Assembly (NCBI RefSeq): GCF_030295745.1
Contig: NZ_AP027291.1
Coordinates: 3,906,001-3,970,000 of the forward strand
From: Mycolicibacterium sp. TUM20985
GTDB taxonomy: Bacteria; Actinomycetota; Actinomycetes; Mycobacteriales; Mycobacteriaceae
Length of the DNA stretch: 64,000 bases
Direction of reading: 5' to 3'
The position numbers and the translations under genes are program-made. Positions within the stretch are counted from its first letter, which is position 1. Every line of letters starts with the position of its first letter. This document shows, piece after piece, positions 26,338 through 33,916 of the stretch. The notes under the pieces are model-generated. The model was not told where the DNA came from and searched no databases. It saw only the letters and a program-made list of their open reading frames with translations.

Positions 26338-27093
26338 TCAACCGGCGTCTTCGATGCAGTACTTGCACGTGTCCTTCTTGATCCCACGATTCGTGTGGTG
26401 GCGGGTATGCGCGCTACGTCGACTCGATGGCATTGATCGTCCTTTTCGCACTGCCGACATCTTGGCGCGTGTCTCATCGCTCGCACGACGGCCGTAGTTC
26501 GGATTGGCGACACCTCTTCTCTGCTCGGACAATTTCTCGCGAGCTTCTTCCGACATCACGTGGCCGAAACTCGGGTGGTCCCGTCCGAACTTTCCGTAGT
26601 TCGGATTGTCGGGTCCCACGTTCTGTCCCATTCGGAGCTCCGACCATTTCGCGCGCTGCTCCGCCGCGTGAGTACGCCCATAGAACGGGTTGGCGTCAGC
26701 AAATCGGCTTATGCATTTCCGCCCGGTCGACTTAATCCTGGCGGCTTCCCGCATTTCGGCCGTCCATTCGATGCCCATGGGACCCAAACCGCCCTGAGAC
26801 AAATTTAGTAGAGGATGCCCATGCCGCCGAAGCGACTCGATCCAGACGATTTCCGCCTGCCCTAGTTCTTGGAGGCCTTCTACACGCTCGAGTTGGTCAG
26901 CGACGATGCCAGCGCCATCGTGCTTTCGCAGCCAATCGTAGAACGGAGTCTTTCTCCCCGACCGGGCGAGCGTGACATGTTGCCGGAGGCGGACTTTGAC
27001 CGATTTGGTCGTGAGACCTACATAACGATAGACGACTTCCGACCGGAGCCTGACCCCGTAGATCACGCCTCCGGTCGGAAGTTCTGCCGCCAA
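26338..27093 (-). CDS. GIY-YIG homing endonuclease-like protein with NUMOD3 repeats
   Basis: A 251-residue putative free-standing homing endonuclease. Residues 8-100 form a GIY-YIG nuclease domain (GVIYGVRL, then YRYVGLTTKSVKVRLRQHV, then EIVWIESL and LLNLSQGGLG). Residues 131-220 hold NUMOD3 DNA-binding repeats (NPFYGRTHAAEQRAKWSE; NPNYGKFGRDHPSFG; NPNYGRRASDETRAKMSA). A Cys pair (DTCKYC) lies at the end. It starts 28 bp after nrdE on the same strand. The start is TTG 27093 and weak. Base composition looks lower in GC than the flanks. nrdE itself is uninterrupted, so this is neither an intron nor an intein. Confidence 0.85.
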   Translation of the reverse strand: MAAELPTGGVIYGVRLRSEVVYRYVGLTTKSVKVRLRQHVTLARSGRKTPFYDWLRKHDGAGIVADQLERVEGLQELGQAEIVWIESLRRHGHPLLNLSQGGLGPMGIEWTAEMREAARIKSTGRKCISRFADANPFYGRTHAAEQRAKWSELRMGQNVGPDNPNYGKFGRDHPSFGHVMSEEAREKLSEQRRGVANPNYGRRASDETRAKMSAVRKGRSMPSSRRSAHTRHHTNRGIKKDTCKYCIEDAG

Positions 27094-27120
27094 CAGAGTT
27101 CAGCTGTCAGTGACCAGGTG

Positions 27121-29286
27121 TCACAACATGCAGCTGACGCAATTTTCAACCTCAGTCCCCGCCAGAGCCATTTGGCGCAGGCGGATGTAGTACAGCGTCT
27201 TGATGCCCTTGCGCCAGGCGTAGATCTGCGCCTTGTTGACGTCGCGCGTGCTGGCGGTGTCCTTGAAGAACAGCGTCAGGCTCAAGCCCTGATCCACGTG
27301 CTGGGTGGCCGCGGCGTAGGTGTCGATGATCTTCTCGTAGCCGATCTCGTACGCGTCCTCGTAGAACTCGAGGTTGTCGTTGGTCAGATACGGCGCCGGG
27401 TAGTACGCGCGACCGATCTTGCCTTCCTTGCGGATCTCGATCCGCGACGCCACCGGGTGGATCGACGACGTCGAGTAGTTGATGTAGGAGATCGACCCCG
27501 TCGGCGGGACGGCCTGCAGGTTCTGGTTGTAGATGCCGTGCTGCTGCACCGACTCCTTGAGCCGCTTCCAGTCCTCCTGCGTCGGAATGCGAATGTCCGC
27601 TTCGGCGAACAACTCCCGCACGCGTTCGGTGGCCGGCTCCCACACCTGATCGGTGTACTTGTCGAAGAACTCCCCCGACGCGTACTTCGACTTCTCGAAA
27701 CCGCCGAAGCGCGTGCCGCGTTCGATCGCGATGCGATTGCTTGCCCGCAGCGCGTGGTAGAGCACCGCGTAGAAGTAGATGTTGGTGAAGTCGATGCCCT
27801 CTTCGGACCCGTACATGATGCGCTCGCGCGCCAGGTAGCCGTGCAGGTTCATCTGCCCGAGCCCGATCGCGTGAGAGTCGTTGTTGCCCTGCTCGATCGA
27901 CGGCACCGACCAGATGTGGGTCTGATCGCTGACCGCGGTCAGACCGCGAATCGCGACCTCGATGGTCTGCGCGAAGTCCGGCGAGTCCATCGTCTTGGCG
28001 ATGTTGAGCGACCCCAGGTTGCACGAGATGTCCTTGCCCACCTCGGCGTAGCTCAGGTCCTCGTTGAACCGCGACGGCGTCGAGACCTGCAGGATCTCCG
28101 AGCACAGATTGCTGTGGGTGATCCGGCCCTCGATGGGGTTGGCCCGGTTCACCGTGTCCTCGTACATGATGTACGGGTAGCCGGACTCGAACTGCAATTC
28201 GGCGAGCGTCTGGAAGAACTCGCGCGCCTTGATCTTCGTCTTGCGGATGCGCGCGTCGTCGACCATCTCGTAGTACTTCTCGGTGATGGAGATGTCGGCG
28301 AACGGCATCCCGTAGACGCGCTCGACGTCGTACGGCGAGAAGAGGTACATGTCCTCGTTCTTCTTCGCCAGCTCGAACGTGATGTCCGGGATGACCACAC
28401 CGAGGGACAGCGTCTTGATGCGGATCTTCTCATCGGCGTTCTCGCGCTTGGTGTCGAGGAACCGGTAGATGTCGGGGTGATGCGCCTGCAGGTAGACCGC
28501 GCCGGCACCTTGGCGGGCACCCAGCTGGTTGGCGTAGGAGAACGAATCCTCAAGCAGCTTCATGATCGGGATGACGCCCGAGCTCTGGTTCTCGATGTTC
28601 TTGATCGGTGCGCCGTGCTCGCGAATGTTGCTCAGCAGCAACGCCACTCCGCCACCGCGCTTGGACAGCTGCAGCGCCGAGTTGATGGACCGCCCGATGG
28701 ACTCCATGTTGTCCTCGATGCGCAGCAGGAAGCAGCTGACCGGCTCGCCGCGCTGCTTCTTGCCCGAGTTGAGGAACGTCGGGGTGGCCGGCTGGAACCG
28801 GCCGTCGATGATCTCGTCGACGAGCTTCTCGGCCAGCATCGTGTCACCGGCGGCGAGCGTCAGCGACACCATGACGACGCGGTCCTCGAAGCGTTCGAGG
28901 TAGCGCTTCCCGTCGAACGTCTTCAACGTGTAGGACGTGTAGTACTTGAACGCACCCAGGAACGTCGGAAAGCGGAACTTCTTGGCGTATGCGCGATCCA
29001 GCAGGGTCTTGACGAAGTTGCGCGAGTACTGGTCGAGCACCTCGCGCTCGTAGTAGTTCTCCTTGACCAGGTAGTCGAGCTTCTCGTCCTGGTTGTGGAA
29101 GAACACCGTGTTCTGGTTGACGTGCTGCAGGAAGTACTGGTTGGCGGCTTCCCGGTCCTTGTCGAACTGGATCTTGCCGTCCTTGTCGTACAGGTTGAGC
29201 ATCGCGTTGAGGGCGTGATAGTCGGTCTCGCCCGGGAGTGCGTGAACTCCGGTGGTTACAGGTTCTGCAGTGACGGTTGGTGACAC
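27121..29286 (-). CDS. nrdE: Class Ib ribonucleotide reductase alpha subunit NrdE
   Basis: A 721-residue catalytic subunit that reduces ribonucleoside diphosphates. Closely matches remembered M. tuberculosis NrdE along its whole length. Visible are the substrate-site Cys in GEPVSCFLLRIEDN, the thiyl-site segment ITHSNLCSEILQ, the PPTGSISYI region, and the C-terminal redox tail ENCVSCML. I use GTG 29286 (VSPTVTAEP), 31 bp inside the end of nrdI. This is the third gene of nrdH-nrdI-nrdE. No intein or intron interrupts it despite the endonuclease gene immediately downstream. Confidence 0.96.
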   Translation of the reverse strand: MSPTVTAEPVTTGVHALPGETDYHALNAMLNLYDKDGKIQFDKDREAANQYFLQHVNQNTVFFHNQDEKLDYLVKENYYEREVLDQYSRNFVKTLLDRAYAKKFRFPTFLGAFKYYTSYTLKTFDGKRYLERFEDRVVMVSLTLAAGDTMLAEKLVDEIIDGRFQPATPTFLNSGKKQRGEPVSCFLLRIEDNMESIGRSINSALQLSKRGGGVALLLSNIREHGAPIKNIENQSSGVIPIMKLLEDSFSYANQLGARQGAGAVYLQAHHPDIYRFLDTKRENADEKIRIKTLSLGVVIPDITFELAKKNEDMYLFSPYDVERVYGMPFADISITEKYYEMVDDARIRKTKIKAREFFQTLAELQFESGYPYIMYEDTVNRANPIEGRITHSNLCSEILQVSTPSRFNEDLSYAEVGKDISCNLGSLNIAKTMDSPDFAQTIEVAIRGLTAVSDQTHIWSVPSIEQGNNDSHAIGLGQMNLHGYLARERIMYGSEEGIDFTNIYFYAVLYHALRASNRIAIERGTRFGGFEKSKYASGEFFDKYTDQVWEPATERVRELFAEADIRIPTQEDWKRLKESVQQHGIYNQNLQAVPPTGSISYINYSTSSIHPVASRIEIRKEGKIGRAYYPAPYLTNDNLEFYEDAYEIGYEKIIDTYAAATQHVDQGLSLTLFFKDTASTRDVNKAQIYAWRKGIKTLYYIRLRQMALAGTEVENCVSCML

Positions 29287-29699
29287 GTCTGGTCCTTCCA
29301 GAAGTCGGCAAGCCCCTCGCGGACGGCGAAGACGTCGTCCGTGGTGCCCATCAGTTCGAAGCGGTAGAGGTAGGGAACGCCGCACTTGCGGGAGACGACG
29401 TCGCCGGCGTAGCCGTACTCGGCGCCGAAGTTGGTGTTGCCCGCCGCGATCACGCCGCGGATCAACGCCCGGTTGTGTTCATTGTTGAGGAAGCCGATCA
29501 CTTGCTTGGGGACGTAGCCCCCACGTTCGATGTCGGGACCGTTGGCGTGCCCGCCGCCGTAGGTCGGAAGCACCAGCACATAGGGCTCGTCCACCTCGAT
29601 GCGTTCGCGCAGTGGAATCCTGATGGCGGGCATCTCGAGCTTCTCGACGAAGCGGTGGGTGTTCTCCGAGACGCTGGAGAAGTAGACGAGATTGCTCAT
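29256..29699 (-). CDS. nrdI: NrdI flavodoxin-like protein
   Basis: A 147-residue flavodoxin-like protein that supplies oxidant to assemble the NrdF manganese-tyrosyl cofactor. The N-terminus NLVYFSSVSENTHRFVEKL matches the FMN phosphate loop of NrdI, and GNTNFGAEYGYAGD is the characteristic second loop. The ATG at 29699 follows GAGGGG at good spacing; GTG 29702 is an alternative. It lies 30 bp after nrdH and overlaps nrdE by 31 bp. Confidence 0.95.
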   Translation of the reverse strand: MSNLVYFSSVSENTHRFVEKLEMPAIRIPLRERIEVDEPYVLVLPTYGGGHANGPDIERGGYVPKQVIGFLNNEHNRALIRGVIAAGNTNFGAEYGYAGDVVSRKCGVPYLYRFELMGTTDDVFAVREGLADFWKDQTCHQPSLQNL

Positions 29700-29729
29700 C
29701 ACGTTCCCCTCGTACCCGCCCGATACTCC

Positions 29730-29981
29730 CTAGGCCGTGACGGCTACTGCGCCGGACAGCGACTTGATGCGGTCGGGCCGGAAGCCCGACCAGTGATCGT
29801 TACCCGCGACGACGACGGGCGCCTGCAGATAACCCAGCGCCATCACGTAGTCCCGCGCTTCGTCGTCGAGGCTGATGTCGACCTTCTCGTAGGCGATGCC
29901 CTGCTTGTCGAGCGCCTTGTACGTGGCGTTGCACTGCACGCACGCGGGCTTGGTGTAGACGGTGATCGAGGCTTGGGTCAC
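29730..29981 (-). CDS. nrdH: NrdH glutaredoxin-like redoxin
   Basis: An 83-residue thioredoxin-fold electron donor for NrdE. The redox site is CVQC in YTKPACVQCNATYKAL, and the C-terminus carries the NrdH-type WSGFRPDRI motif. The start is GTG 29981 with GAGGAG upstream. First gene of nrdHIE, about 190 bp downstream of the NrdR boxes, leaving a structured leader. Confidence 0.95.
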   Translation of the reverse strand: MTQASITVYTKPACVQCNATYKALDKQGIAYEKVDISLDDEARDYVMALGYLQAPVVVAGNDHWSGFRPDRIKSLSGAVAVTA

Positions 29982-30066
29982 TTCGGCTCCTCTGCGAGAA
30001 CTGGTCTGACTGGCTACTGCTATCCCCTGAAGTTCAGCAGCCCGGAGACCCGTGAAATTCCCGTCG

Positions 30067-30123
30067 TCCGGAGCTGTCCGACCAGCGTTCGGTTGACCCG
30101 ACCAGCTGGTTTCGAGAGCTCCG
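30067..30123 (-). promoter_or_regulatory. Structured 5' leader hairpin of nrdHIE
   Basis: CCGGAGCT (30067-30074) pairs with AGCTCCGG (30116-30123). Inside it CCAGC (30081-30085) pairs with GCTGG (30104-30108). The two-tier hairpin lies between the NrdR boxes and nrdH in a non-coding leader of nearly 190 nt, with no run of U after it on the transcript strand. It could be an RNA control element or simply stable leader structure. Confidence 0.4.
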
Positions 30124-30170
30124 GCCGACCCTTGCTCAGTAAGGAAATCTGGGGCCTGTCGGTCTGCAAG

Positions 30171-30218
30171 ACACTACACCTAGTGTCCGACATTCAGAAG
30201 AGATACAAGATGTTCTGA
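30171..30218 (-). promoter_or_regulatory. Paired NrdR boxes upstream of nrdHIE
   Basis: A near-perfect palindromic box, ACACTACACCTAGTGT (30171-30186), and a degenerate box, ATACAAGATGTTCTGA (30203-30218), start 32 bp apart. This is the same geometry as upstream of nrdF2. NrdR, which senses ATP and dATP, would repress both transcripts. Confidence 0.78.
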
Positions 30219-30360
30219 ACGACATTGATGGAATTCCCTGGTCGTAAGCCCTCGCCCCCATTTCGGATCGGCGTGTCGCACGTCACAGTGCACCCGTGTC
30301 GCACTGTCGGTACCGGTCTACCACCGCCCACCGACACGCCTCTCGGGACGACTCCTAATA

Positions 30361-30406
30361 GCAAAGCCGCCGACGAACCCGGCCCGGGGCGCGTCGGCGG
30401 CTTTGC
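30361..30406 (-). terminator. Terminator of the FMN reductase gene
   Basis: GCAAAGCCGCCGACG pairs with CGTCGGCGGCTTTGC across a 16-base loop, 12 bp beyond the reductase stop on the minus strand. The arms are 15 bp and perfect. The rest of 29982-30417 is the nrd leader, the NrdR boxes and unassigned spacer. Confidence 0.85.
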
Positions 30407-30417
30407 GATGGGTGAGG

Positions 30418-30960
30418 TCAGCCAACCTCGGCGACCAGCTTCCCGACCACGTCGCGAACCTGCCGAACCACGTCGGCGTTCTCCCGTGGGTGCTTGCCGT
30501 CGAACACCGCGGCGGGCACCGAGAGCTTCAGGTCCTCGACCACCCGCGGGCCGGCGATGCCGAATGACTTGCGCGTCTCGTCGTGCGCCCACACGCCGCC
30601 GAACTGGCCGAGTGCCGACCCGATGACCGCCAGCGGCTTGTCCTTGAGCGCCCCGTTGCCGTACGGCCGCGACAGCCAGTCGATCGCGTTCTTCAACACG
30701 CCCGGGATGCTGCCGTTGTATTCGGGCGTGACGACCAGCGCCGCATCCGCCTCCGCCGCGGCCAGGCGCAGCGTCTGCACGGACTCGGCCACTCCCTCCC
30801 CGTCGATGTCCTCGTTGTAGAACGGCAGTTCACCCAGTCGGTCGAAGAGTTGCAACGACACGTCCGCCGGGGCCGACTCCTCGGCCACCTCGGCCAGCTG
30901 TCGGTTCACCGATGCCGCGCGCAGACTGCCCACCAGTACCAATACCTTCACGTCAGCCAT
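30418..30960 (-). CDS. NADPH-dependent FMN reductase family protein
   Basis: A 180-residue flavodoxin-like oxidoreductase corresponding to remembered Rv3054c. The phosphate-binding loop is GSLRAASVNRQL, the flavin region is TPEYNGSIPGVLKNAIDWLSRP, and the later segment is GALGQFGG-like (IGSALGQFGGVWAHDETRK). Likely a quinone, chromate or azo-type reductase using NAD(P)H; the substrate is unknown. It diverges from a TetR gene, with a palindrome between them, and ends at a strong terminator. Confidence 0.9.
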   Translation of the reverse strand: MADVKVLVLVGSLRAASVNRQLAEVAEESAPADVSLQLFDRLGELPFYNEDIDGEGVAESVQTLRLAAAEADAALVVTPEYNGSIPGVLKNAIDWLSRPYGNGALKDKPLAVIGSALGQFGGVWAHDETRKSFGIAGPRVVEDLKLSVPAAVFDGKHPRENADVVRQVRDVVGKLVAEVG

Positions 30961-31009
30961 GTTCGGTCGACCTTCCCGTCAGTTGATTCCGATCCTCGCA
31001 CAGGATAAC

Positions 31010-31023
31010 CGGACCATAGTCCG
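31010..31023. promoter_or_regulatory. Palindrome CGGACCATAGTCCG between FMN reductase and TetR genes
   Basis: Arms CGGAC/GTCCG around CATA, 29 bp upstream of the TetR start and 49 bp upstream of the divergent reductase start. A good candidate operator for the adjacent TetR protein. Confidence 0.5.
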
Positions 31024-31052
31024 ATTCATTCCGGCTGGGCTAAAGTGCAGGC

Positions 31053-31661
31053 ATGACCATTGGTGATGGGCTCACCGGGCTGCCGGTCATCGACTCCGCG
31101 CCCATCGAACGGGGTGACGCCGCCCGCAACCGCGCCCTGCTGCTGGCCGCCGCCCGCCGCCTGGTCGACGAACACGGCGCGGACGCCGTGACGATGGACG
31201 ACGTCGCCGCCGCCGCCGGAGTCGGCAAGGGCACGCTCTTCCGACGCTTCGGTAGCCGGGCCGGTCTCATGATCGTGCTCCTCGACGAAGACGAGAAGAC
31301 CGAACAGCAGGCGTTCATGTTCGGCCCCCCGCCGTTGGGGCCCGGCGCACCGCCGCTGACGCGACTTCTCGCCTACGGCCGCGGGCGCCTCCGCTTCACC
31401 TGGGATCACCGCGTGTTGCTCTCCGACGCCAACAGCGATCCGCAGACGCGGTTCAACGCGCCCGCCACGCTGCATCGCCGCCACGTCCGGGTGCTGCTCG
31501 AGGCCGCGGAAACGACGGGTGACCTCGACGCGCAGACCGATGCCCTCCTGGCCCTGCTCGACGCCGACCACGTCGTTCACGAGGTCAACGACATGGGCCG
31601 CAGCCTCGAGCAGCAGGGCGATGCCTGGGAAAGCGTGGCGCGCAAGCTGTGTGGGCGGTGA
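31053..31661 (+). CDS. TetR-family regulator (Rv3055-like)
   Basis: A 202-residue regulator with the HTH at about residues 22-65 (LLLAAARRLVDEHG, then MDDVAAAAGVGKGTLFRRFGSRAGL). The C-terminal half is a helical ligand domain. It lies 4 bp upstream of dinB2, so the two are co-transcribed, and diverges from the FMN reductase gene. It likely represses its own operon and the reductase through the palindrome at 31010. Confidence 0.9.
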   Translation: MTIGDGLTGLPVIDSAPIERGDAARNRALLLAAARRLVDEHGADAVTMDDVAAAAGVGKGTLFRRFGSRAGLMIVLLDEDEKTEQQAFMFGPPPLGPGAPPLTRLLAYGRGRLRFTWDHRVLLSDANSDPQTRFNAPATLHRRHVRVLLEAAETTGDLDAQTDALLALLDADHVVHEVNDMGRSLEQQGDAWESVARKLCGR

Positions 31662-31665
31662 GACC

Positions 31666-32721
31666 ATGTGGGTGTTGCACGTCGACCTGGACCAGTTCCT
31701 CGCATCGGTCGAACTCCGGCGGCGCCCCGAACTCGTCGGCCTGCCCCTGATCGTCGGCGGGAACGGCGACCCTGCCGAACCCCGCAAGGTGGTGACGTGC
31801 GCGTCATACGAAGCGCGCGAGTACGGCGTCCGTGCGGGCATGCCGCTGCGCGCGGCCGCCCGCAAGTGCCCGGACGCGACGTTCCTGCCGTCCGACCCGG
31901 CAGCCTACGACGAGGCATCAGAGCAGGTGATGGCGTTGCTGCGGGATCTCGGCCATCCCCTCGAGGTATGGGGCTGGGACGAGGCGTACCTCGGCGCCGA
32001 CGTCACCGATCCCTACGCGCTGGCCGAACACGTTCGCCGGGTCGTGGAAGCCGAGACGGGACTGTCGTGTTCGGTGGGCATCAGTGACAACAAGCAGCGG
32101 GCGAAGGTGGCGACCGGCTTCGGCAAACCGGCCGGCGTCTTCCGTCTGACCGACGACAACTGGATGACGGTGATGGGCGACCGTGGCGTCGACGCGCTCT
32201 GGGGAGTCGGCCCCAAGACCGCCAAAAGACTTGCCGCCCTGGGTATCACGACCGTCGCCAACCTCGCCGCCACCGACTCCGAGGTGCTCGTCTCGGCGTT
32301 CGGACCGACGACGGGTTTGTGGCTTCTGTTGCTGGCCAAGGGCGGTGGCGACGACACCGTCAGCGCCGAACCGTGGGTACCCCGATCGCGGAGTCACGTC
32401 GTCACCTTCCCCGAGGATCTGACCGAACGAGCCACGATGGACGACGCGATCGCCGACCTGGCGCGCCAGACACTCGACGAGGTCGTCGCGCAGGGCCGCA
32501 CGGTGACCCGTGTCGCCGTCACGGTTCGCACCAGCACGTTCTTCACCAGGACCAAGATCCGCAAGCTCGGCGAGGCGGGCATCGACGAGTCGGTCATCGT
32601 CGACACCGCGCTGTCCGTCTTCCATCGGTTCGAATTGGATCGCCCGGTAAGACTGCTCGGCGTCCGCCTCGAACTGGCCATGCCATCGGCGGCTGCTCCT
32701 GCTGTCACCGGGGGGACCTAG
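31666..32721 (+). CDS. dinB2: Y-family DNA polymerase DinB2 (DNA polymerase IV)
   Basis: A 351-residue translesion polymerase matching remembered mycobacterial DinB2/DinP (Rv3056). Catalytic acidic residues are in HVDLDQF (Asp7, Asp9) and WGWDEAYLG. The steric-gate position is Leu12 (DLDQFLASVE) instead of the usual Tyr or Phe. In M. smegmatis DinB2 the equivalent Leu14 lets the enzyme insert ribonucleotides readily. HhH and little-finger regions follow (ALWGVGPKTAKRLAALGI; RSRSHVVTFPEDL). The ATG at 31666 is 4 bp after the TetR stop, with GGTGAG upstream. Confidence 0.94.
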   Translation: MWVLHVDLDQFLASVELRRRPELVGLPLIVGGNGDPAEPRKVVTCASYEAREYGVRAGMPLRAAARKCPDATFLPSDPAAYDEASEQVMALLRDLGHPLEVWGWDEAYLGADVTDPYALAEHVRRVVEAETGLSCSVGISDNKQRAKVATGFGKPAGVFRLTDDNWMTVMGDRGVDALWGVGPKTAKRLAALGITTVANLAATDSEVLVSAFGPTTGLWLLLLAKGGGDDTVSAEPWVPRSRSHVVTFPEDLTERATMDDAIADLARQTLDEVVAQGRTVTRVAVTVRTSTFFTRTKIRKLGEAGIDESVIVDTALSVFHRFELDRPVRLLGVRLELAMPSAAAPAVTGGT

Positions 32722-32731
32722 CCTCGACTCC

Positions 32732-33892
32732 ATGTTGCACACCGTCGCGATCCGCGGCTACCGATCGATGCGCGACGTCGTCATCCCGCTGACGCGTCTC
32801 ACCGTGGTCACCGGTGCCAACGGGACGGGCAAGTCGTCGGTGTACCGGGCGCTGCGCCTGCTCGCGGACTGCGGCCGCGGCGAGGTGATCGGTTCGCTGG
32901 CGCGTGAGGGCGGCCTGGAGTCGGTGCTGTGGGCAGGACCGGAGAACGTCGGCGGTGCCCGGCGCACCGGACGAAGCGAGGGCACCACGCGCACGCGACC
33001 GATCTCGCTCGAACTCGGTTACGCCTCAGATGATTTCGGCTATCTAATCGATCTTGGCCTGCCGCAGGACACCGGGCTCCGCTCGCTGTTCGCCCGTGAC
33101 CCGGAGATCAAACGGGAGGCGGTGTTCGCAGGTCCCCGATTGCGGCCGAGCTCGACGTTGGTCAGCCGAGTGCGTGACTACGCCGAGGTCGCGTCCGAAT
33201 CCGGCCGCGGATTCGACGAGCTCACCCGCTCCCTGCCCGCCTACCGCAGCGTGCTGGCCGAATACGCCCATCCCGGCGCGCTGCCCGAAGTGGCCTCCGT
33301 TCGGAATCGGTTGCGCGACTGGCGTTTCTACGACGGGTTCCGAGTCGACCCCGACGCACCGGCGCGGCGGCCTCGCATCGGCACCCGCACGCCGGTGCTG
33401 TCCGACGACGGCGGCGACCTGGCCGCTGCCGTCCAGACGATCGTCGAGGCCGGGTTCGACGACCTGCCGCGGGCCGTCGCCGACGCCTTCGACGGAGCCG
33501 AGGTGTCGGTCGCGGTTCATGACGGCCTCTTCGAGCTGCGACTGCACCAACGCGGCATGTTGCGACCCCTGCGCGCCGCCGAGTTGTCCGACGGCACTTT
33601 GCGATTCCTCCTATGGGCCGCCGCGCTGCTCGGGCCGAAACCGCCCTCGCTGATGGTGCTCAACGAACCCGAGACGTCCCTGCACCCCGACCTGGTGGCA
33701 CCGCTGGCGACGATGATCCGCACGGCGGCGGCCACCACCCAAGTCGTCGTCGTCACCCATTCGCTGGCCATGCGCGAGCATCTGACCACTGAGGACTCCA
33801 GCGAGATCGAGCTCCACAAGGAGTGGGGTGAGACCCGCATCGAGGGTCAGACGAGGCTCGACGCGCCCCAGTGGGACTGGGGCAAGCGCTGA
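32732..33892 (+). CDS. RecF/SMC-like AAA ATPase
   Basis: A 386-residue predicted ATPase of the AAA_21/RecF-like class. It opens IRGYRSMRDVVIPL, followed by Walker A GANGTGKSSV (about residue 29). The C-terminal half has the signature-like LSDGTLRFLLWAA, Walker B SLMVLNEPETSLHPDL and a switch region VVVVTHSLAMREH. No nuclease (TOPRIM) domain is fused, unlike OLD proteins. It starts 10 bp after dinB2, so a TetR-dinB2-ATPase operon is likely. Function is unknown; DNA repair or defence is suggested by context only. Confidence 0.85.
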   Translation: MLHTVAIRGYRSMRDVVIPLTRLTVVTGANGTGKSSVYRALRLLADCGRGEVIGSLAREGGLESVLWAGPENVGGARRTGRSEGTTRTRPISLELGYASDDFGYLIDLGLPQDTGLRSLFARDPEIKREAVFAGPRLRPSSTLVSRVRDYAEVASESGRGFDELTRSLPAYRSVLAEYAHPGALPEVASVRNRLRDWRFYDGFRVDPDAPARRPRIGTRTPVLSDDGGDLAAAVQTIVEAGFDDLPRAVADAFDGAEVSVAVHDGLFELRLHQRGMLRPLRAAELSDGTLRFLLWAAALLGPKPPSLMVLNEPETSLHPDLVAPLATMIRTAAATTQVVVVTHSLAMREHLTTEDSSEIELHKEWGETRIEGQTRLDAPQWDWGKR

Positions 33893-33916
33893 CCGACGCG
33901 TTGGCCTGAACCGGTC

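Noticed and set aside
26869..29283. Long open frame (over 800 codons) antisense to nrdE
   Set aside because: It is a shadow of strong codon bias; the nrdE protein on the other strand is unmistakable and the antisense product has no family features.
27121..29286. Intein or group I intron in nrdE
   Set aside because: The NrdE protein reads without interruption from start to the C-terminal CVSC motif.
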